Shown piece after piece: positions 1 to 8,771 of a stretch of 64,000 nt of DNA (position 1 is the first letter of the stretch; every line of letters starts with the position of its first letter). The notes beneath the pieces were generated by a model, which worked only from the letters and a program-made list of their open reading frames with translations, made no database searches and was not told where the DNA came from. This stretch comes from an uncultured Sulfitobacter sp. GTDB lineage: Bacteria > Pseudomonadota > Alphaproteobacteria > Rhodobacterales > Rhodobacteraceae. The stretch is from contig CANMZB010000004.1 of the NCBI GenBank assembly GCA_947502265.1, positions 62,001 to 126,000 on the forward strand, in the 5' to 3' direction. The position numbers were made by a program, and so were the translations under genes.

Positions 1-894
1 GGCACAGGACACATCCGACGGCACGCCGATCTCGGCCAGCGCCTCGGACATCCAATGACGCCATCTGGCATTCTCCGCGCGGCAGTGATCCGCATACTTG
101 CGGTCGCGCACAGCGACCTCGGCTGTATCAATCGCGGCACCGCTCAGATTGAAGGGGCCGCGAATGCGGTTGATCACGTCAATCACATGGCGCGGGCCAT
201 AGCCCCAACCGACGCGCACACCGCCCAAACCATACAGCTTGGAAAAGGTGCGGGTCATCACGACATTTTCTCGCGCATCCACAAGCGCCGCACCGGCGTC
301 ATAGTCTTCGACATATTCGGCATAGGCACCATCAAGCACCAGAAGACACTGCGCAGGCAGCCCGTCCGCCAGCCGCGCGATTTCCGCGGCACCGATCATC
401 GTGCCGGTCGGATTGTTGGGATTGGCAATAAAGACCAGCCGCGTCTTGTCTGTGCAAGCGGCCAGAATGGCGTCTACGTTTGTCACTCGCTCGCGTTCCT
501 TCACCTCGACGGGCGTGGCCCCTGCCGCCAAAGCATAGATGCGATACAGCGCAAATCCGTGTTCGGTGTGGATCACTTCGGTGCCCTCGCCCGCGTAGGC
601 CTGACACAGATAGTTAAGAATATCACCCGAGCCTGCCGCACAGACGATCCTGTCCGTATCAAGGTTATGCACCTCTGCGATGGCGCGCCGCAGGCTGGCA
701 TGATCGGAGGACGGGTAGCGATGCAGCTTGTACGCGGCCTTCTGGAACGCCTTTATTACCGCATCGCTGGGGCCAAGCGGATTCTCGTTCGAACTGAGTT
801 TCACCACATTCTCGACACCCGCCACTTCGGATGCGCCCCCCTGATAGAGGGTGATGTCCATAATGCCGGGCTGCGGTGTGATGATCTGTGTCAT
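1..894 (-). CDS. hisC: Histidinol-phosphate aminotransferase, 3' end cut by window edge
   Basis: PLP-dependent class I/II aminotransferase of histidine biosynthesis (imidazole-acetol phosphate to histidinol phosphate). Reading the minus strand from the ATG at 892-894 gives [14 protein letters not shown], then [11 protein letters not shown] near residue 35 (substrate and phosphate region), [11 protein letters not shown], and the PLP lysine in [17 protein letters not shown]. About 298 codons are present; the family is usually 360-370 residues, so roughly the last 60 residues lie outside the window. The start fits the family N-terminus. It lies 118 bases downstream of an NTF2-like gene on the same strand. 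HisC enzymes of this class can also act on aromatic or aspartate-family substrates, so the exact substrate is inferred from family membership. Confidence 0.9.
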   Translation of the reverse strand, partial: MTQIITPQPGIMDITLYQGGASEVAGVENVVKLSSNENPLGPSDAVIKAFQKAAYKLHRYPSSDHASLRRAIAEVHNLDTDRIVCAAGSGDILNYLCQAYAGEGTEVIHTEHGFALYRIYALAAGATPVEVKERERVTNVDAILAACTDKTRLVFIANPNNPTGTMIGAAEIARLADGLPAQCLLVLDGAYAEYVEDYDAGAALVDARENVVMTRTFSKLYGLGGVRVGWGYGPRHVIDVINRIRGPFNLSGAAIDTAEVAVRDRKYADHCRAENARWRHWMSEALAEIGVPSDVSCA

Positions 895-1012
895 ATCGGG
901 CGCTCTTTGGTTGCTTGGCGTTCTTCTAACGCCTTGGCCCCGCCCTCGCCAGAAGCGATTTACATCTGCGCCGTTCCGACGGGTAATGTGCCTCTTGCGC
1001 ACGGTTGACCTG

Positions 1013-1474
1013 TTAGACCAGCGTCAAAGCCGTCCGTTTTGCCGTCCCTCGCACCACAACGTCGCTGTTGGTGTCGGTCGACTCGACGTTATACATTGTA
1101 TAGGCGATCTTCCAGACACCTTCGTCAGGACGCAACACGACATATGTGGAATGGGGCGCGCGCACTTCGACGCCGCCCGAAAACAGATGCGTGACATAGA
1201 CACATTCGATCTCGCCCGATGCCATAAAGCTCGCCTCGTGGCAGAACCGCTTTATGCTGGTCACCCCAAGCTGCGTATTAAACGCAAGAACCTGCGCAAG
1301 CTGGTCTTTCAAATCCTGGTTGGTTTTATGTGTGACACTGCCGGCAAACGTCTCGATTTTGTGCGGCAACAGGAAATGAGCGACGAAAGCATCCGTATCG
1401 CCGCGAATCATCGCGTCCCGCGTGCTGTCCAACAGATCCTGTGCGATCTCGCCCGCTTTTACATCTTTCTCCAT
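1013..1474 (-). CDS. NTF2-like (SnoaL-type) fold protein of unknown function
   Basis: A 153-residue soluble protein without signal peptide. The pattern of an N-terminal helix ([18 protein letters not shown]) followed by a short strand ([10 protein letters not shown]) and four later strands ending in [12 protein letters not shown] is typical of NTF2-like/SnoaL-like domains, which are used by small isomerases, hydrolases and binding proteins. No catalytic residue set can be named. It sits between rpsD and hisC on the same strand, 180 bases after the rpsD stop and beyond an apparent terminator, so it should have its own promoter. The function is not recognised. Confidence 0.75.
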   Translation of the reverse strand: MEKDVKAGEIAQDLLDSTRDAMIRGDTDAFVAHFLLPHKIETFAGSVTHKTNQDLKDQLAQVLAFNTQLGVTSIKRFCHEASFMASGEIECVYVTHLFSGGVEVRAPHSTYVVLRPDEGVWKIAYTMYNVESTDTNSDVVVRGTAKRTALTLV

Positions 1475-1594
1475 GTCCTGCCTCCCAAGGGTGGTCCGGT
1501 TCAGACATCCGCGTCGGATGCGATTACGTTTTGATCATGGAACATGTATATCAAGATGTCGGCAGCAATATGGCTATATTCTGGCGGCGGACAC

Positions 1595-1629
1595 AAAAAA
1601 ACGCCCCGCCGGGGAACCGGCAGGGCGTC
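1595..1629 (-). terminator. Rho-independent terminator of rpsD
   Basis: On the minus strand a GC-rich stem (about 12 pairs, ACGCCCTGCCGG with CCGGCGGGGCGT, loop TTCC) is followed at once by a run of seven T. It begins about 26 bases after the rpsD stop codon. Confidence 0.85.
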
Positions 1630-1654
1630 TTGAAATCGGATATGTCGGCGAAGA

Positions 1655-2275
1655 TTAGTTCTTCGCGTAGAATTCAACCACGAGGCTCGGTTCCATCATG
1701 ACAGGGTACGGCACATCGCTCAGCGCGGGTGTACGCACGAATGTCGCTGTCATTTTGGAGTGGTCGGCGTCGATGTAGTCAGGCACGTCGCGCTCTGCCA
1801 GCTGTGTCGCTTCGATCAGCGCAACCATCTGCTTGGACCGGTCGCGAACCTCGATCACGTCGCCTTCCTTCACGCGGTAGGAGGGGATGTTGACCAGCTT
1901 GCCGTTCACGCGAACGTGGCGGTGGTTCACGAACTGACGCGCGGCAAATACAGTCGACACGAACTTTGCACGGTACACAACCGCGTCCAGACGACGCTCC
2001 AGCAGACCGATCAGGTTTTCACCAGTGTCGCCTTTAACACGCTCGGCTTCGCCATAGATGCGACGGAACTGCTTTTCGGTCAGGTCGCCGTAGTAGCCTT
2101 TGAGCTTCTGCTTGGCGCGCAGCTGGATACCGAAATCGGAAATCTTGCCTTTACGGCGCTGGCCGTGCTGGCCGGGGCCGTATTCACGGCGGTTCACCGG
2201 GGATTTAGGACGGCCCCAGATGTTTTCGCCCATGCGGCGGTCAATTTTATACTTGGCAGCTGTGCGTTTAGTCAC
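1655..2275 (-). CDS. rpsD: 30S ribosomal protein S4
   Basis: A 206-residue primary rRNA-binding protein of the small subunit, which nucleates assembly of the 16S 5' domain. It has the family N-terminus [20 protein letters not shown], the [13 protein letters not shown] segment, and a C-terminal S4 RNA-binding domain ([20 protein letters not shown], then [20 protein letters not shown]). Length is normal. In this group rpsD is commonly a lone transcription unit outside the ribosomal operons; that fits the strong promoter upstream and the terminator downstream seen here. No zinc-binding Cys cluster is present at the N-terminus, so this is the Cys-minus form. Confidence 0.98.
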   Translation of the reverse strand: MTKRTAAKYKIDRRMGENIWGRPKSPVNRREYGPGQHGQRRKGKISDFGIQLRAKQKLKGYYGDLTEKQFRRIYGEAERVKGDTGENLIGLLERRLDAVVYRAKFVSTVFAARQFVNHRHVRVNGKLVNIPSYRVKEGDVIEVRDRSKQMVALIEATQLAERDVPDYIDADHSKMTATFVRTPALSDVPYPVMMEPSLVVEFYAKN

Positions 2276-2384
2276 GGCTGTTCTCCTTCAAATGGCCCCG
2301 AGGGGCGGTAAAGGGCGTTGTCCTTTGGGCGCAAGCCCCGACAGGCCTCCCCTCACGGGGACCTCCAACACCAATAGAGCCGCG

Positions 2385-2412
2385 CTTATACGGTGGATCG
2401 GAGCGGTGTCAA
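2385..2412 (-). promoter_or_regulatory. Sigma-70-type promoter of rpsD
   Basis: Read on the minus strand, TTGACA (2412-2407) is separated by 16 bases from TATAAG (2390-2385). The -35 is perfect and the -10 differs at one base. A start about 7 bases further on gives a leader of about 100 bases before the rpsD ATG, long enough for S4 feedback control, although no specific structure was modelled. Confidence 0.7.
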
Positions 2413-2498
2413 TGCGCGATGTCAGATGCGTCGTCAATATGCGCCATCCGCCCCATCTGACCGCATTTCTTCAATGCCACGAATAGCCGCTACCTACC

Positions 2499-3068
2499 TT
2501 ACGCCTCAAGATAAGCGTAATCCCAGACTAGCTGATTTACTGGTGGAAATTTTTCTGGAAGGTTCCTTGGATCGAAAGGCATATCTTCCTGTAAAGATTC
2601 TTCAACAGCTATATCTAAGTATCCACGTTGCTTCGCGTAAAGATGACACAGCTTCAAGTACCTGCGTAGAACACCCAAACTTGGAAACGCCATATTCTGA
2701 CGATACCACTCCATTAGTTCTTCATTGCCACGTCCAATATTGCAGCGTGGACATGAAGTTACTTGATTTAACCCTATTTAATCATTCTTAACCTTACTTT
2801 GCGGAATCAAGTGATCCAAGTGATATGCAGGAGCTCTACTACCGCAATGAGCGCATATTGGGACTGCCATTTGTGCCAAAGCACCATCCCGATCCATATT
2901 ACTGATATTCATTGTTTTGCTTTGATATTTTGACATCATGATATTTGAAGCTTTGGTTATTCCCCCAGAATAAGGGGGAGGCCGTCCAGACTTGATGCAC
3001 TCCATGATCGTCCGCGTCACCGTCAGAACCGAGTAGGACCAGAAGATATGATCCTCCACTGTATGCAA
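2499..3068 (-). pseudogene. HNH endonuclease gene broken by one in-frame TAA
   Basis: Two open segments (3068 to 2781, then 2777 to 2499) lie in the same frame and are separated only by a TAA at 2780-2778. Upstream of the stop come CAHCG and YHLDHLIPQSK (zinc Cys pair and His-Asp-His core). Downstream comes TSCPRCNIGRGN, the second Cys pair with the Asn/Gly motif that closes an HNH active site. The split therefore cuts the catalytic module in the middle, and neither half should be active alone. Read through, it would be about 188 residues. The DNA is clearly richer in A+T than its neighbours, which suggests transfer from another source. The gene lies downstream of tag and points the same way. 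Alternatives are a sequencing error or translational readthrough. Confidence 0.7.
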
Positions 3069-3297
3069 CTACCTTTGTCTCTTAGGGCCACTCCAGTTCC
3101 ATGCTGCAATCTCAGACACAGTTAAAACCCTTTATATTTCATAATATCAAACAGCATGTTAGTCTCAAAAGATACCGCTTTTGGAACGCAAAAGCTGCCG
3201 CTGGTCAGTTGCCCGTGTCTCGAAAGCAATCATTGGCCCTAACGACGCCCAAGTCGGCATCATCCACCCTTCACGGTGGCGGCTCATCAACACATCT

Positions 3298-3897
3298 TCA
3301 ATCCTGTATCATCCCCGCCACCGCCGCATGGCGAGGGCAACAGGTAAGGTGGTCGTTCACCAACCCGCAGGCCTCCATCCACGCATAAACAATCGTGGGT
3401 CCGCAAAATTTAAAGCCCGCATTTTTCAGGTCTTTGGATACCTGTTCGGACATCGGGGTTTTCGGCGGCACGTCTGCCATCGTTGCAAAGCTGTTTTGCA
3501 AAGGCGCACCATCGACATAGCGCCACATGAACGGCGCAAAGCCGCCCTTCTCTTCAAGCGCGATCCACGCCTGTGCATTGGTAATCGCGGCCTCGATCTT
3601 GCCGCGGTGACGGACGATGCCCGCATTGCCTAACAAGCGCTGAACATCCGCCTCGCCCCAATGCGCGATGGCTTCCGGTTCGAACCCTTCAAAGGCGTCC
3701 CGAAAGGCATCGCGCTTTTTCAGGATCGTCAGCCAGCTTAGCCCCGCCTGAAATCCGTCAAGGATCAGCTTTTCCCACAGCGCACGGCTGTCGTATTCCG
3801 GCACCCCCCACTCGGCGTCGTGGTAATCGATGTAAATTTGTTCGGGCCCGGCCCAATCACAGCGTGTCACAGCACGTCTTCCCTCTGCCATTTCCAT
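3298..3897 (-). CDS. tag: DNA-3-methyladenine glycosylase I
   Basis: A constitutive base-excision repair glycosylase that removes 3-methyladenine from alkylated DNA. The 199-residue protein has the family opening TRCDWAG...YHDAEWGVPEYD, LWEKLILDGFQAGLSW, and the C-terminal zinc site NDHLTCCPRH; the early Cys and His (C in TRCDW, H in YHDAEW) are the other zinc ligands known from E. coli Tag. The aromatic/acid pocket residues in this opening are kept. An ATG two codons later (3891) is an equally good start. It is divergent from the EAL-domain gene, with 99 bases between the starts. Confidence 0.93.
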   Translation of the reverse strand: MEMAEGRRAVTRCDWAGPEQIYIDYHDAEWGVPEYDSRALWEKLILDGFQAGLSWLTILKKRDAFRDAFEGFEPEAIAHWGEADVQRLLGNAGIVRHRGKIEAAITNAQAWIALEEKGGFAPFMWRYVDGAPLQNSFATMADVPPKTPMSEQVSKDLKNAGFKFCGPTIVYAWMEACGLVNDHLTCCPRHAAVAGMIQD

Positions 3898-3996
3898 CCA
3901 GTTATTTAAGGTTTTGCATAAAAATATGCGTTTAACATCTCTTTAGGATGCGCCGCTGCAAGGTATCGCCAAACGACCTAAAAAGGATACCCTGCG

Positions 3997-4833
3997 ATGG
4001 GCCAGCTGAAACGCAAGTTTGCCGACATTCCTCCTGGCGCGGACAATCCGCTCAGCTTTGCCGTAGGCCGGCGCGACCGCAGCACTCTGCACATGGTGCA
4101 GGAGGCGATTGCCCACAAGCAGACGTTGCTCGCGTTCCAGCCTGTTATGCGTGCGGAGTATCCTGACCAGATCGCCCTTTACGAGGGGTTGATCCGTGTG
4201 CTTGATCCGACCGGTCGCGTGATTCCAGCCGCCGAATTCATGACCAAGATCGAGGATACCGAAACCGGACGCGAAATAGACGTGCTGGCCCTGCGCCACG
4301 GCTTGCTGGCGCTCAAGGCGAATCCGTCCTTGCGCCTCGCTGTCAATATGTCTGCCCGCTCCATCGGCTACAGGCCGTGGATGCAGACGCTGAACCGGTT
4401 CTTGCGTGAATCTCCGAAGATTGGTGAACGGCTGACCCTCGAAATCACTGAAAGCTCGGCCATGTCGGTGCCCGAGCTTGTAGTGGATTTCATGAACCGG
4501 CTACAGCCACGGGGTATTTGTTTTGCGCTCGACGATTTTGGATCGGGGCAGATGGCCATCCGCTATTTCAAGAATTTCTACTTTGACATTCTCAAGATCG
4601 ACGGCGAATTCGTACGCGGCATCGCCACCGATGCCGACAACCAAGCTTTGGTGCGCTCGCTTTTGTCGATAGCCGGGCACTTCAACATGCTTACCGTCGC
4701 CGAAAGCGTGGAGACGGCGCAGGACGCAGAGGTTCTGACGCAGATGGGCGTTGATTTCCTGCAAGGCTATTTCTTTGCGGCACCAACAACGCGGCCTGCA
4801 TGGCTAAGAGATACCAAAATGCGCAGCAGCTAA
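3997..4833 (+). CDS. EAL-domain cyclic-di-GMP phosphodiesterase
   Basis: A 278-residue cytoplasmic stand-alone EAL protein expected to hydrolyse c-di-GMP to pGpG. The signature is EGLIR (Glu about residue 63), with VNMSARS, LEITESSAM, LDDFGSGQ, ILKIDGEFVRG, VAESVET and FLQGYFFAAP following in order; these carry the acidic metal ligands, the catalytic Lys and the general-base Glu, so the domain looks catalytically competent even though the EAL triplet reads EGL. There is no GGDEF, sensory or membrane domain, only about 40 leading residues. A weak AAGGA lies 12 bases before the ATG. Which process it controls (motility or surface attachment) cannot be told from context. Confidence 0.9.
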   Translation: MGQLKRKFADIPPGADNPLSFAVGRRDRSTLHMVQEAIAHKQTLLAFQPVMRAEYPDQIALYEGLIRVLDPTGRVIPAAEFMTKIEDTETGREIDVLALRHGLLALKANPSLRLAVNMSARSIGYRPWMQTLNRFLRESPKIGERLTLEITESSAMSVPELVVDFMNRLQPRGICFALDDFGSGQMAIRYFKNFYFDILKIDGEFVRGIATDADNQALVRSLLSIAGHFNMLTVAESVETAQDAEVLTQMGVDFLQGYFFAAPTTRPAWLRDTKMRSS

Positions 4834-4988
4834 CAGCGCATCCTGCACGCCGGATACACCCTTCCTGTTGCCGCTCGGTATCCGATACGGTATGTTTCGA
4901 GATGTAGGGGGAGGGACGCCACACCGGATCACACATACGATCCTGCCTGTCACCTCTTACCCCGCGTCATATGAGAGGACCGCATTCC

Positions 4989-6164
4989 ATGACCAACGTT
5001 GTTATTGCCTCTGCCGCCCGTACTGCCGTTGGCAGTTTCGGCGGCGCTTTCGCCAATACGCCCGCCCATGATCTGGGTGCTGCTGCGCTGAAAGAAATCG
5101 TTGCCCGCGCAGGCATTGATGCCGCCGAAGTGTCCGAAACAATTCTGGGTCAGGTGCTGACAGCCGCTCAGGGGCAGAACCCTGCGCGTCAGGCGCACAT
5201 CAACGCGGGCCTGCCGCAGGAAGCTGCCGCTTGGTCGATCAATCAGGTGTGCGGCTCGGGGCTGCGTGCTGTTGCGCTGGCCGCACAACATATCCAGTTG
5301 GGCGATGCCGACATCGTTGCGGCGGGCGGTCAGGAAAACATGTCAATCTCCGTCCACGCGCAGAACATGCGCACCGGTCAGAAGATGGGCGACATGAAGC
5401 TCGTCGACACGATGATCAAGGATGGCCTGTGGGACGCTTTCCACGGCTATCACATGGGTCAGACCGCCGAAAATGTCGCCGAGAAATGGCAGATCAGCCG
5501 CGAGCAGCAAGATGAATTCGCCGTTGCCTCCCAGAACAAAGCCGAAGCGGCGCAGAAGGATGGCAGGTTCAAGGACGAAATCTTTGCCTACACCGTGCCG
5601 GGCCGCAAAGGTGACACGATTGTGGATGCAGACGAATACATCCGCCACGGCGCCACAATGGATGCGATGGCCAAACTGCGTCCCGCCTTCGCCAAAGACG
5701 GCTCTGTCACCGCAGCAAATGCCTCCGGCCTCAACGACGGCGCTGCCGCTGCATTGCTGATGAGCGCGGATGAAGCCGAAAAGCGCGGCATCGAACCGCT
5801 CGCACGGATCGTGTCCTATGCGACTGCCGGCCTTGACCCTTCGATCATGGGGGTCGGCCCGATCTATGCGTCCCGCAAGGCGCTGGAGAAAGCCGGCTGG
5901 AAGCCCGAAGATCTTGATCTGGTCGAAGCGAACGAAGCCTTCGCCGCTCAGGCATGTGCCGTAAACAAGGACATGGGTTGGGATCCGGCGATCGTGAACG
6001 TTAACGGCGGTGCGATTGCCATCGGTCACCCCATCGGTGCCTCCGGCGCGCGCATCCTCAATACGCTTTTGTTCGAGATGAAAAGGCGCGACGCGAAAAA
6101 GGGTCTCGCGACCCTGTGCATCGGCGGCGGCATGGGCGTTGCCATGTGCGTCGAGCGCCCCTGA
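4989..6164 (+). CDS. phaA: Acetyl-CoA acetyltransferase (beta-ketothiolase)
   Basis: Condenses two acetyl-CoA to acetoacetyl-CoA, the first step of polyhydroxybutyrate synthesis, and can run in reverse for thiolysis. The 391 residues hold the nucleophilic Cys in [10 protein letters not shown] (Cys 88), the active His in [10 protein letters not shown], and the second catalytic Cys in [12 protein letters not shown]. An ATG 18 bases upstream is in frame, but the chosen start follows AGAGGA at a proper distance and gives the family N-terminus [12 protein letters not shown]. phaB follows 567 bases later on the same strand, but with a hairpin between them, so the two may be separate transcripts. 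No phaC is in the window. Confidence 0.95.
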   Translation: MTNVVIASAARTAVGSFGGAFANTPAHDLGAAALKEIVARAGIDAAEVSETILGQVLTAAQGQNPARQAHINAGLPQEAAAWSINQVCGSGLRAVALAAQHIQLGDADIVAAGGQENMSISVHAQNMRTGQKMGDMKLVDTMIKDGLWDAFHGYHMGQTAENVAEKWQISREQQDEFAVASQNKAEAAQKDGRFKDEIFAYTVPGRKGDTIVDADEYIRHGATMDAMAKLRPAFAKDGSVTAANASGLNDGAAAALLMSADEAEKRGIEPLARIVSYATAGLDPSIMGVGPIYASRKALEKAGWKPEDLDLVEANEAFAAQACAVNKDMGWDPAIVNVNGGAIAIGHPIGASGARILNTLLFEMKRRDAKKGLATLCIGGGMGVAMCVERP

Positions 6165-6172
6165 TCCTGACA

Positions 6173-6197
6173 GGCGCGGCCCTCACCGGGCCGCGCC
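6173..6197 (+). terminator. GC-rich hairpin after phaA, possible terminator
   Basis: A perfect 10-bp stem (GGCGCGGCCC with GGGCCGCGCC, loop TCACC) starts 8 bases after the phaA stop. There is no T-run behind it, so it may stall polymerase, protect the 3' end, or do neither. An 11-13 base palindrome GACCAAATTGGTC follows at 6199-6211. Confidence 0.45.
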
Positions 6198-6211
6198 CGA
6201 CCAAATTGGTC

Positions 6212-6681
6212 TCTGCCTCAAACAGCAACGGGTGGCGCTCCAGTCCTCTTGCCGCTGGAACGTATCTGGTTGGCTGTCGGCACTTCAAACATCCGTGCGC
6301 CAGCAGCATTGTCAGACCGCGCTTGTCGATCCGGTTTGCGCAGCAGATCAATGATCCCGCCCTTGTGATTGACTTGTCTGGAACGGCAGGAATTACGGGA
6401 GCTGTTAGGGGCACACTCTGGCCCTGCCCCCGCGATGAACTCGAAGTACCAGACTACGAATCACGCCATTATGTCGCACCCGATGAGGCCGTCCACGTCG
6501 ATAGGATGGTTTCACCCGTAGCAGCCAAAATCCGCCGTAGACGGGAGGCCCACGCGGAGGATGGCTGCGGATATAGAGAAAATCGAGCATCCTAAGGTAC
6601 GCGGCCATAAAACTGTGACCGCGCGCGGCTTGGGTGTTGCCTTGGATGCCTTAACTGCCTAAACCTAGATGTGAGCAACAT
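6212..6681. other. Intergenic stretch without a recognisable gene
   Basis: About 470 bases between phaA and phaB. Open frames on both strands here have arginine/proline-rich, low-complexity-like translations without any family motif, and none has a convincing ribosome site. No tRNA-like or strong hairpin structure was noticed. Unusually long for this tightly packed region, it could be the remains of a lost gene or insertion. Confidence 0.5.
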
Positions 6682-6704
6682 AATTGCGTCACGAATGCGC
6701 AATT
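6682..6704. promoter_or_regulatory. 7-bp inverted repeat before phaB, candidate operator
   Basis: AATTGCG and CGCAATT form a perfect inverted repeat with a 9-base spacer, ending 27 bases before the phaB ATG. Position suits a repressor site or a leader hairpin. PHB genes in this family are often controlled by PhaR, which binds TGC-rich repeats, but a match to a known PhaR box is not claimed. Confidence 0.4.
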
Positions 6705-6731
6705 CGAAACATAGTTACCGGAGGAAGCCAA

Positions 6732-7454
6732 ATGTCCCGTGTCGCACTTGTTACCGGAGGAAGCCGTGGGATCGGCGCCGCCATTTCCAAAGAGCTGAAA
6801 GACAAAGGTTATACCGTCGCCGCCACCTACGCAGGCAACGACGAGGCCGCAGCGAAATTCACTGAAGAGACGGGCATCAAAACCTACAAGTGGAATGTCG
6901 CGGACTATGACGAGTCCAAAGCGGGCATCGCCAAGGTCGAAGCGGATCACGGTCCTGTCGAAATTGTCGTGGCGAACGCGGGAATCACCCGCGACGCTCC
7001 GTTCCACAAAATGACACCCGAGCAATGGCACGAGGTGGTCAACACCAACCTGACTGGCGTGTTCAACACAATCCATCCCGTTTGGCCCGGCATGCGCGAA
7101 CGCAAATTCGGGCGGGTCGTCGTAATTTCCTCGATCAACGGTCAAAAAGGCCAGTTTGCACAGGTCAACTATGCAGCGACCAAAGCCGGCGATCTGGGCA
7201 TCGTGAAATCGTTGGCGCAGGAAGGCGCACGCGCCAATATCACGGCCAATGCCGTCTGCCCGGGCTACATCGGCACCGATATGGTTATGGCAGTGCCGGA
7301 GAAGGTTCGCGAAAGCATCATCGCCCAAATCCCCACAGGGCGTCTGGGCGAACCGGAAGAGATCGCGCGGGTGGTGTCCTTCCTTGTTGCCGACGATGCG
7401 GGCTTCATCAACGGCTCGACAATCTCTGCCAACGGGGCGCAGTTCGTCGTCTAG
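6732..7454 (+). CDS. phaB: Acetoacetyl-CoA reductase
   Basis: NADPH-dependent short-chain dehydrogenase that reduces acetoacetyl-CoA to (R)-3-hydroxybutyryl-CoA for PHB. The 240 residues begin MSRVALVTGGSRGIG (nucleotide-binding TGxxxGIG), followed by VANAGITRD, the catalytic Ser in VVISSINGQKGQFAQVNYA with YAATKAG supplying Tyr and Lys, and VCPGYIGTDM. The segment GQKGQFAQ between Ser and Tyr is characteristic of PhaB rather than FabG. The start is fixed by GGAGGA about 6 bases before the ATG; a longer frame opens 48 bases earlier without such a site. A terminator follows. Confidence 0.93.
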   Translation: MSRVALVTGGSRGIGAAISKELKDKGYTVAATYAGNDEAAAKFTEETGIKTYKWNVADYDESKAGIAKVEADHGPVEIVVANAGITRDAPFHKMTPEQWHEVVNTNLTGVFNTIHPVWPGMRERKFGRVVVISSINGQKGQFAQVNYAATKAGDLGIVKSLAQEGARANITANAVCPGYIGTDMVMAVPEKVRESIIAQIPTGRLGEPEEIARVVSFLVADDAGFINGSTISANGAQFVV

Positions 7455-7487
7455 ACGATGACATCCATACAGGATGTAAGAGCTTTC

Positions 7488-7518
7488 AAGGGCCGGTGTT
7501 TTCCACCGGCCCTTTTTT
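7488..7518 (+). terminator. Rho-independent terminator of phaB
   Basis: Stem of 11 pairs (AAGGGCCGGTG with CACCGGCCCTT, loop TTTTC) ending in a run of six T, 33 bases after the phaB stop. Confidence 0.9.
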
Positions 7519-7630
7519 CGATAGGATGCGCTTTGACTTCCTGCACCCCAAATCGCGGACTGGCGCTGGTAGACATCGGCAAAACCACGCATAATACAGA
7601 CGTATTGATCCTGTTTCCGGCCCCTCCTGT

Positions 7631-8506
7631 ATGACCCGTACCCGCGCAACGTCCATCGGCTTCGTCGCTGTCCTGTTATGGGCGCTTCTGGCACTGTTCA
7701 CCGTCGGCTCCGCGCCGACACCGCCGCTATTGCTCAACACGCTCAGCTTTGGCATCGGCGGGTTGGTTGGCGTAATCTGGGCCCTAGCAACCGGCACTGC
7801 ACGTCAGATGCGGGCCGTTCCGATAAAGGTTTACCTTTTCGGGACCGTGGGGCTTTTTGCCTATCATCTGCTCTATTTCTCCGCGCTTCGGCTTGCCCCT
7901 CCGGCAGAAGCGGGGCTGATCGCATACCTCTGGCCGTTGCTGATTGTCGTGTTCTCGGGGTTGCTCCCGTCCGAGCGGCTGCGTGCAGGTCATATCATCG
8001 GCGCGCTCATGGGGTTTTCCGGTGCGGCGCTCATTATCTCCGGCGGTGCAGGCGGTCTGCGGATGGAGAATGCCGCCGGATATTTTCTCGCCCTTCTAGC
8101 CGCGTTCACATGGGCGGGGTATTCTGTCCTGTCGCGGCTGGTCGGCACAGCGCCAACCGCCAGCGTCGCCGTGTTTTGCCTTGCCACGGCGACACTTTCG
8201 CTGCCACTGCATCTGATGTTCGAAGAAACCGCCCTTCCGGTAAGCATTCTTGGCTGGGCCTCTATTTTGGGTCTCGGCCTCGGTCCGGTGGGTCTTGCGT
8301 TTTATGTGTGGGATATCGGCTGCAAACGCGGGGACATACAGCTTTTGGGCACCAGCTCTTACGCGGCCCCGCTGCTGTCAACTCTTGTGCTCATCCTGAC
8401 GGGTCTTGCCGCGCCAACCATGACGCTCCTGTGGGCCGCCATGTTGATCACTGGCGGCGCGCTAATTGCAGCGCGCGCCAGCTTCATCGAGAAATCGCTA
8501 CTCTGA
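7631..8506 (+). CDS. EamA/DMT-family exporter, YddG-like
   Basis: A 291-residue inner-membrane protein with about ten hydrophobic segments arranged as two EamA repeats (first around residues 8-140, second around 148-285). The second half, with LGLGPVGLAFYVWDIG and GDIQLLGTSSYAAPLLST, resembles YddG-type exporters of aromatic amino acids and related metabolites. The substrate cannot be set from sequence. It is monocistronic, in a gap between the phaB terminator and a convergent small gene whose 3' end overlaps its last 9 bases. Confidence 0.85.
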   Translation: MTRTRATSIGFVAVLLWALLALFTVGSAPTPPLLLNTLSFGIGGLVGVIWALATGTARQMRAVPIKVYLFGTVGLFAYHLLYFSALRLAPPAEAGLIAYLWPLLIVVFSGLLPSERLRAGHIIGALMGFSGAALIISGGAGGLRMENAAGYFLALLAAFTWAGYSVLSRLVGTAPTASVAVFCLATATLSLPLHLMFEETALPVSILGWASILGLGLGPVGLAFYVWDIGCKRGDIQLLGTSSYAAPLLSTLVLILTGLAAPTMTLLWAAMLITGGALIAARASFIEKSLL

Positions 8507-8662
8507 AAGTCGCTTAATTTCTTCCTTCAGACGCATCTTCTGTTTTTTCATATCAGCAAGATGCAGGCCGTCCGTCGCGGGCGAGCGCTGTGCGGCTTCA
8601 ATTGCCTCGCTCATGTCACGGTGCTTCTTTTTCAACGCCTCAAGATGTGCAGTCAGTGCCAT
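8498..8662 (-). CDS. DUF465 (YdcH-like) small helical protein
   Basis: A 54-residue protein starting MALTAHLEALKKKHRDMSEA and containing the spaced pattern SPATDGLHLADMKKQKMRL typical of DUF465, a family of short antiparallel helical hairpins of unknown function. GGAGG lies 5 bases before the ATG. Its 3' end overlaps the convergent EamA gene by 9 bases. Confidence 0.85.
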   Translation of the reverse strand: MALTAHLEALKKKHRDMSEAIEAAQRSPATDGLHLADMKKQKMRLKEEIKRLSE

Positions 8663-8771
8663 ACCGTCCTCCAGTTGTTAAATCGTGCCTTCAGATGAAC
8701 ATGAAATCCTAACGAAGTCACGCCGCCCTGCAGCATAAGCGCACGATTGGTAAACACCCGCTTAACACCGC

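Noticed and set aside
55-1008. Long open frame on the plus strand opposite hisC
   Set aside because: Its translation has no family motif, and the minus strand gives an unmistakable HisC sequence with the PLP lysine motif.
2480-3200. Prophage or genomic island
   Set aside because: Only one broken HNH gene and no integrase, tRNA end, terminase or direct repeats at the borders; a small transferred patch is enough to explain it.
6116-6595. 159-codon open frame in the phaA-phaB gap
   Set aside because: Starts inside phaA, arginine-rich and without any domain; treated as non-coding.
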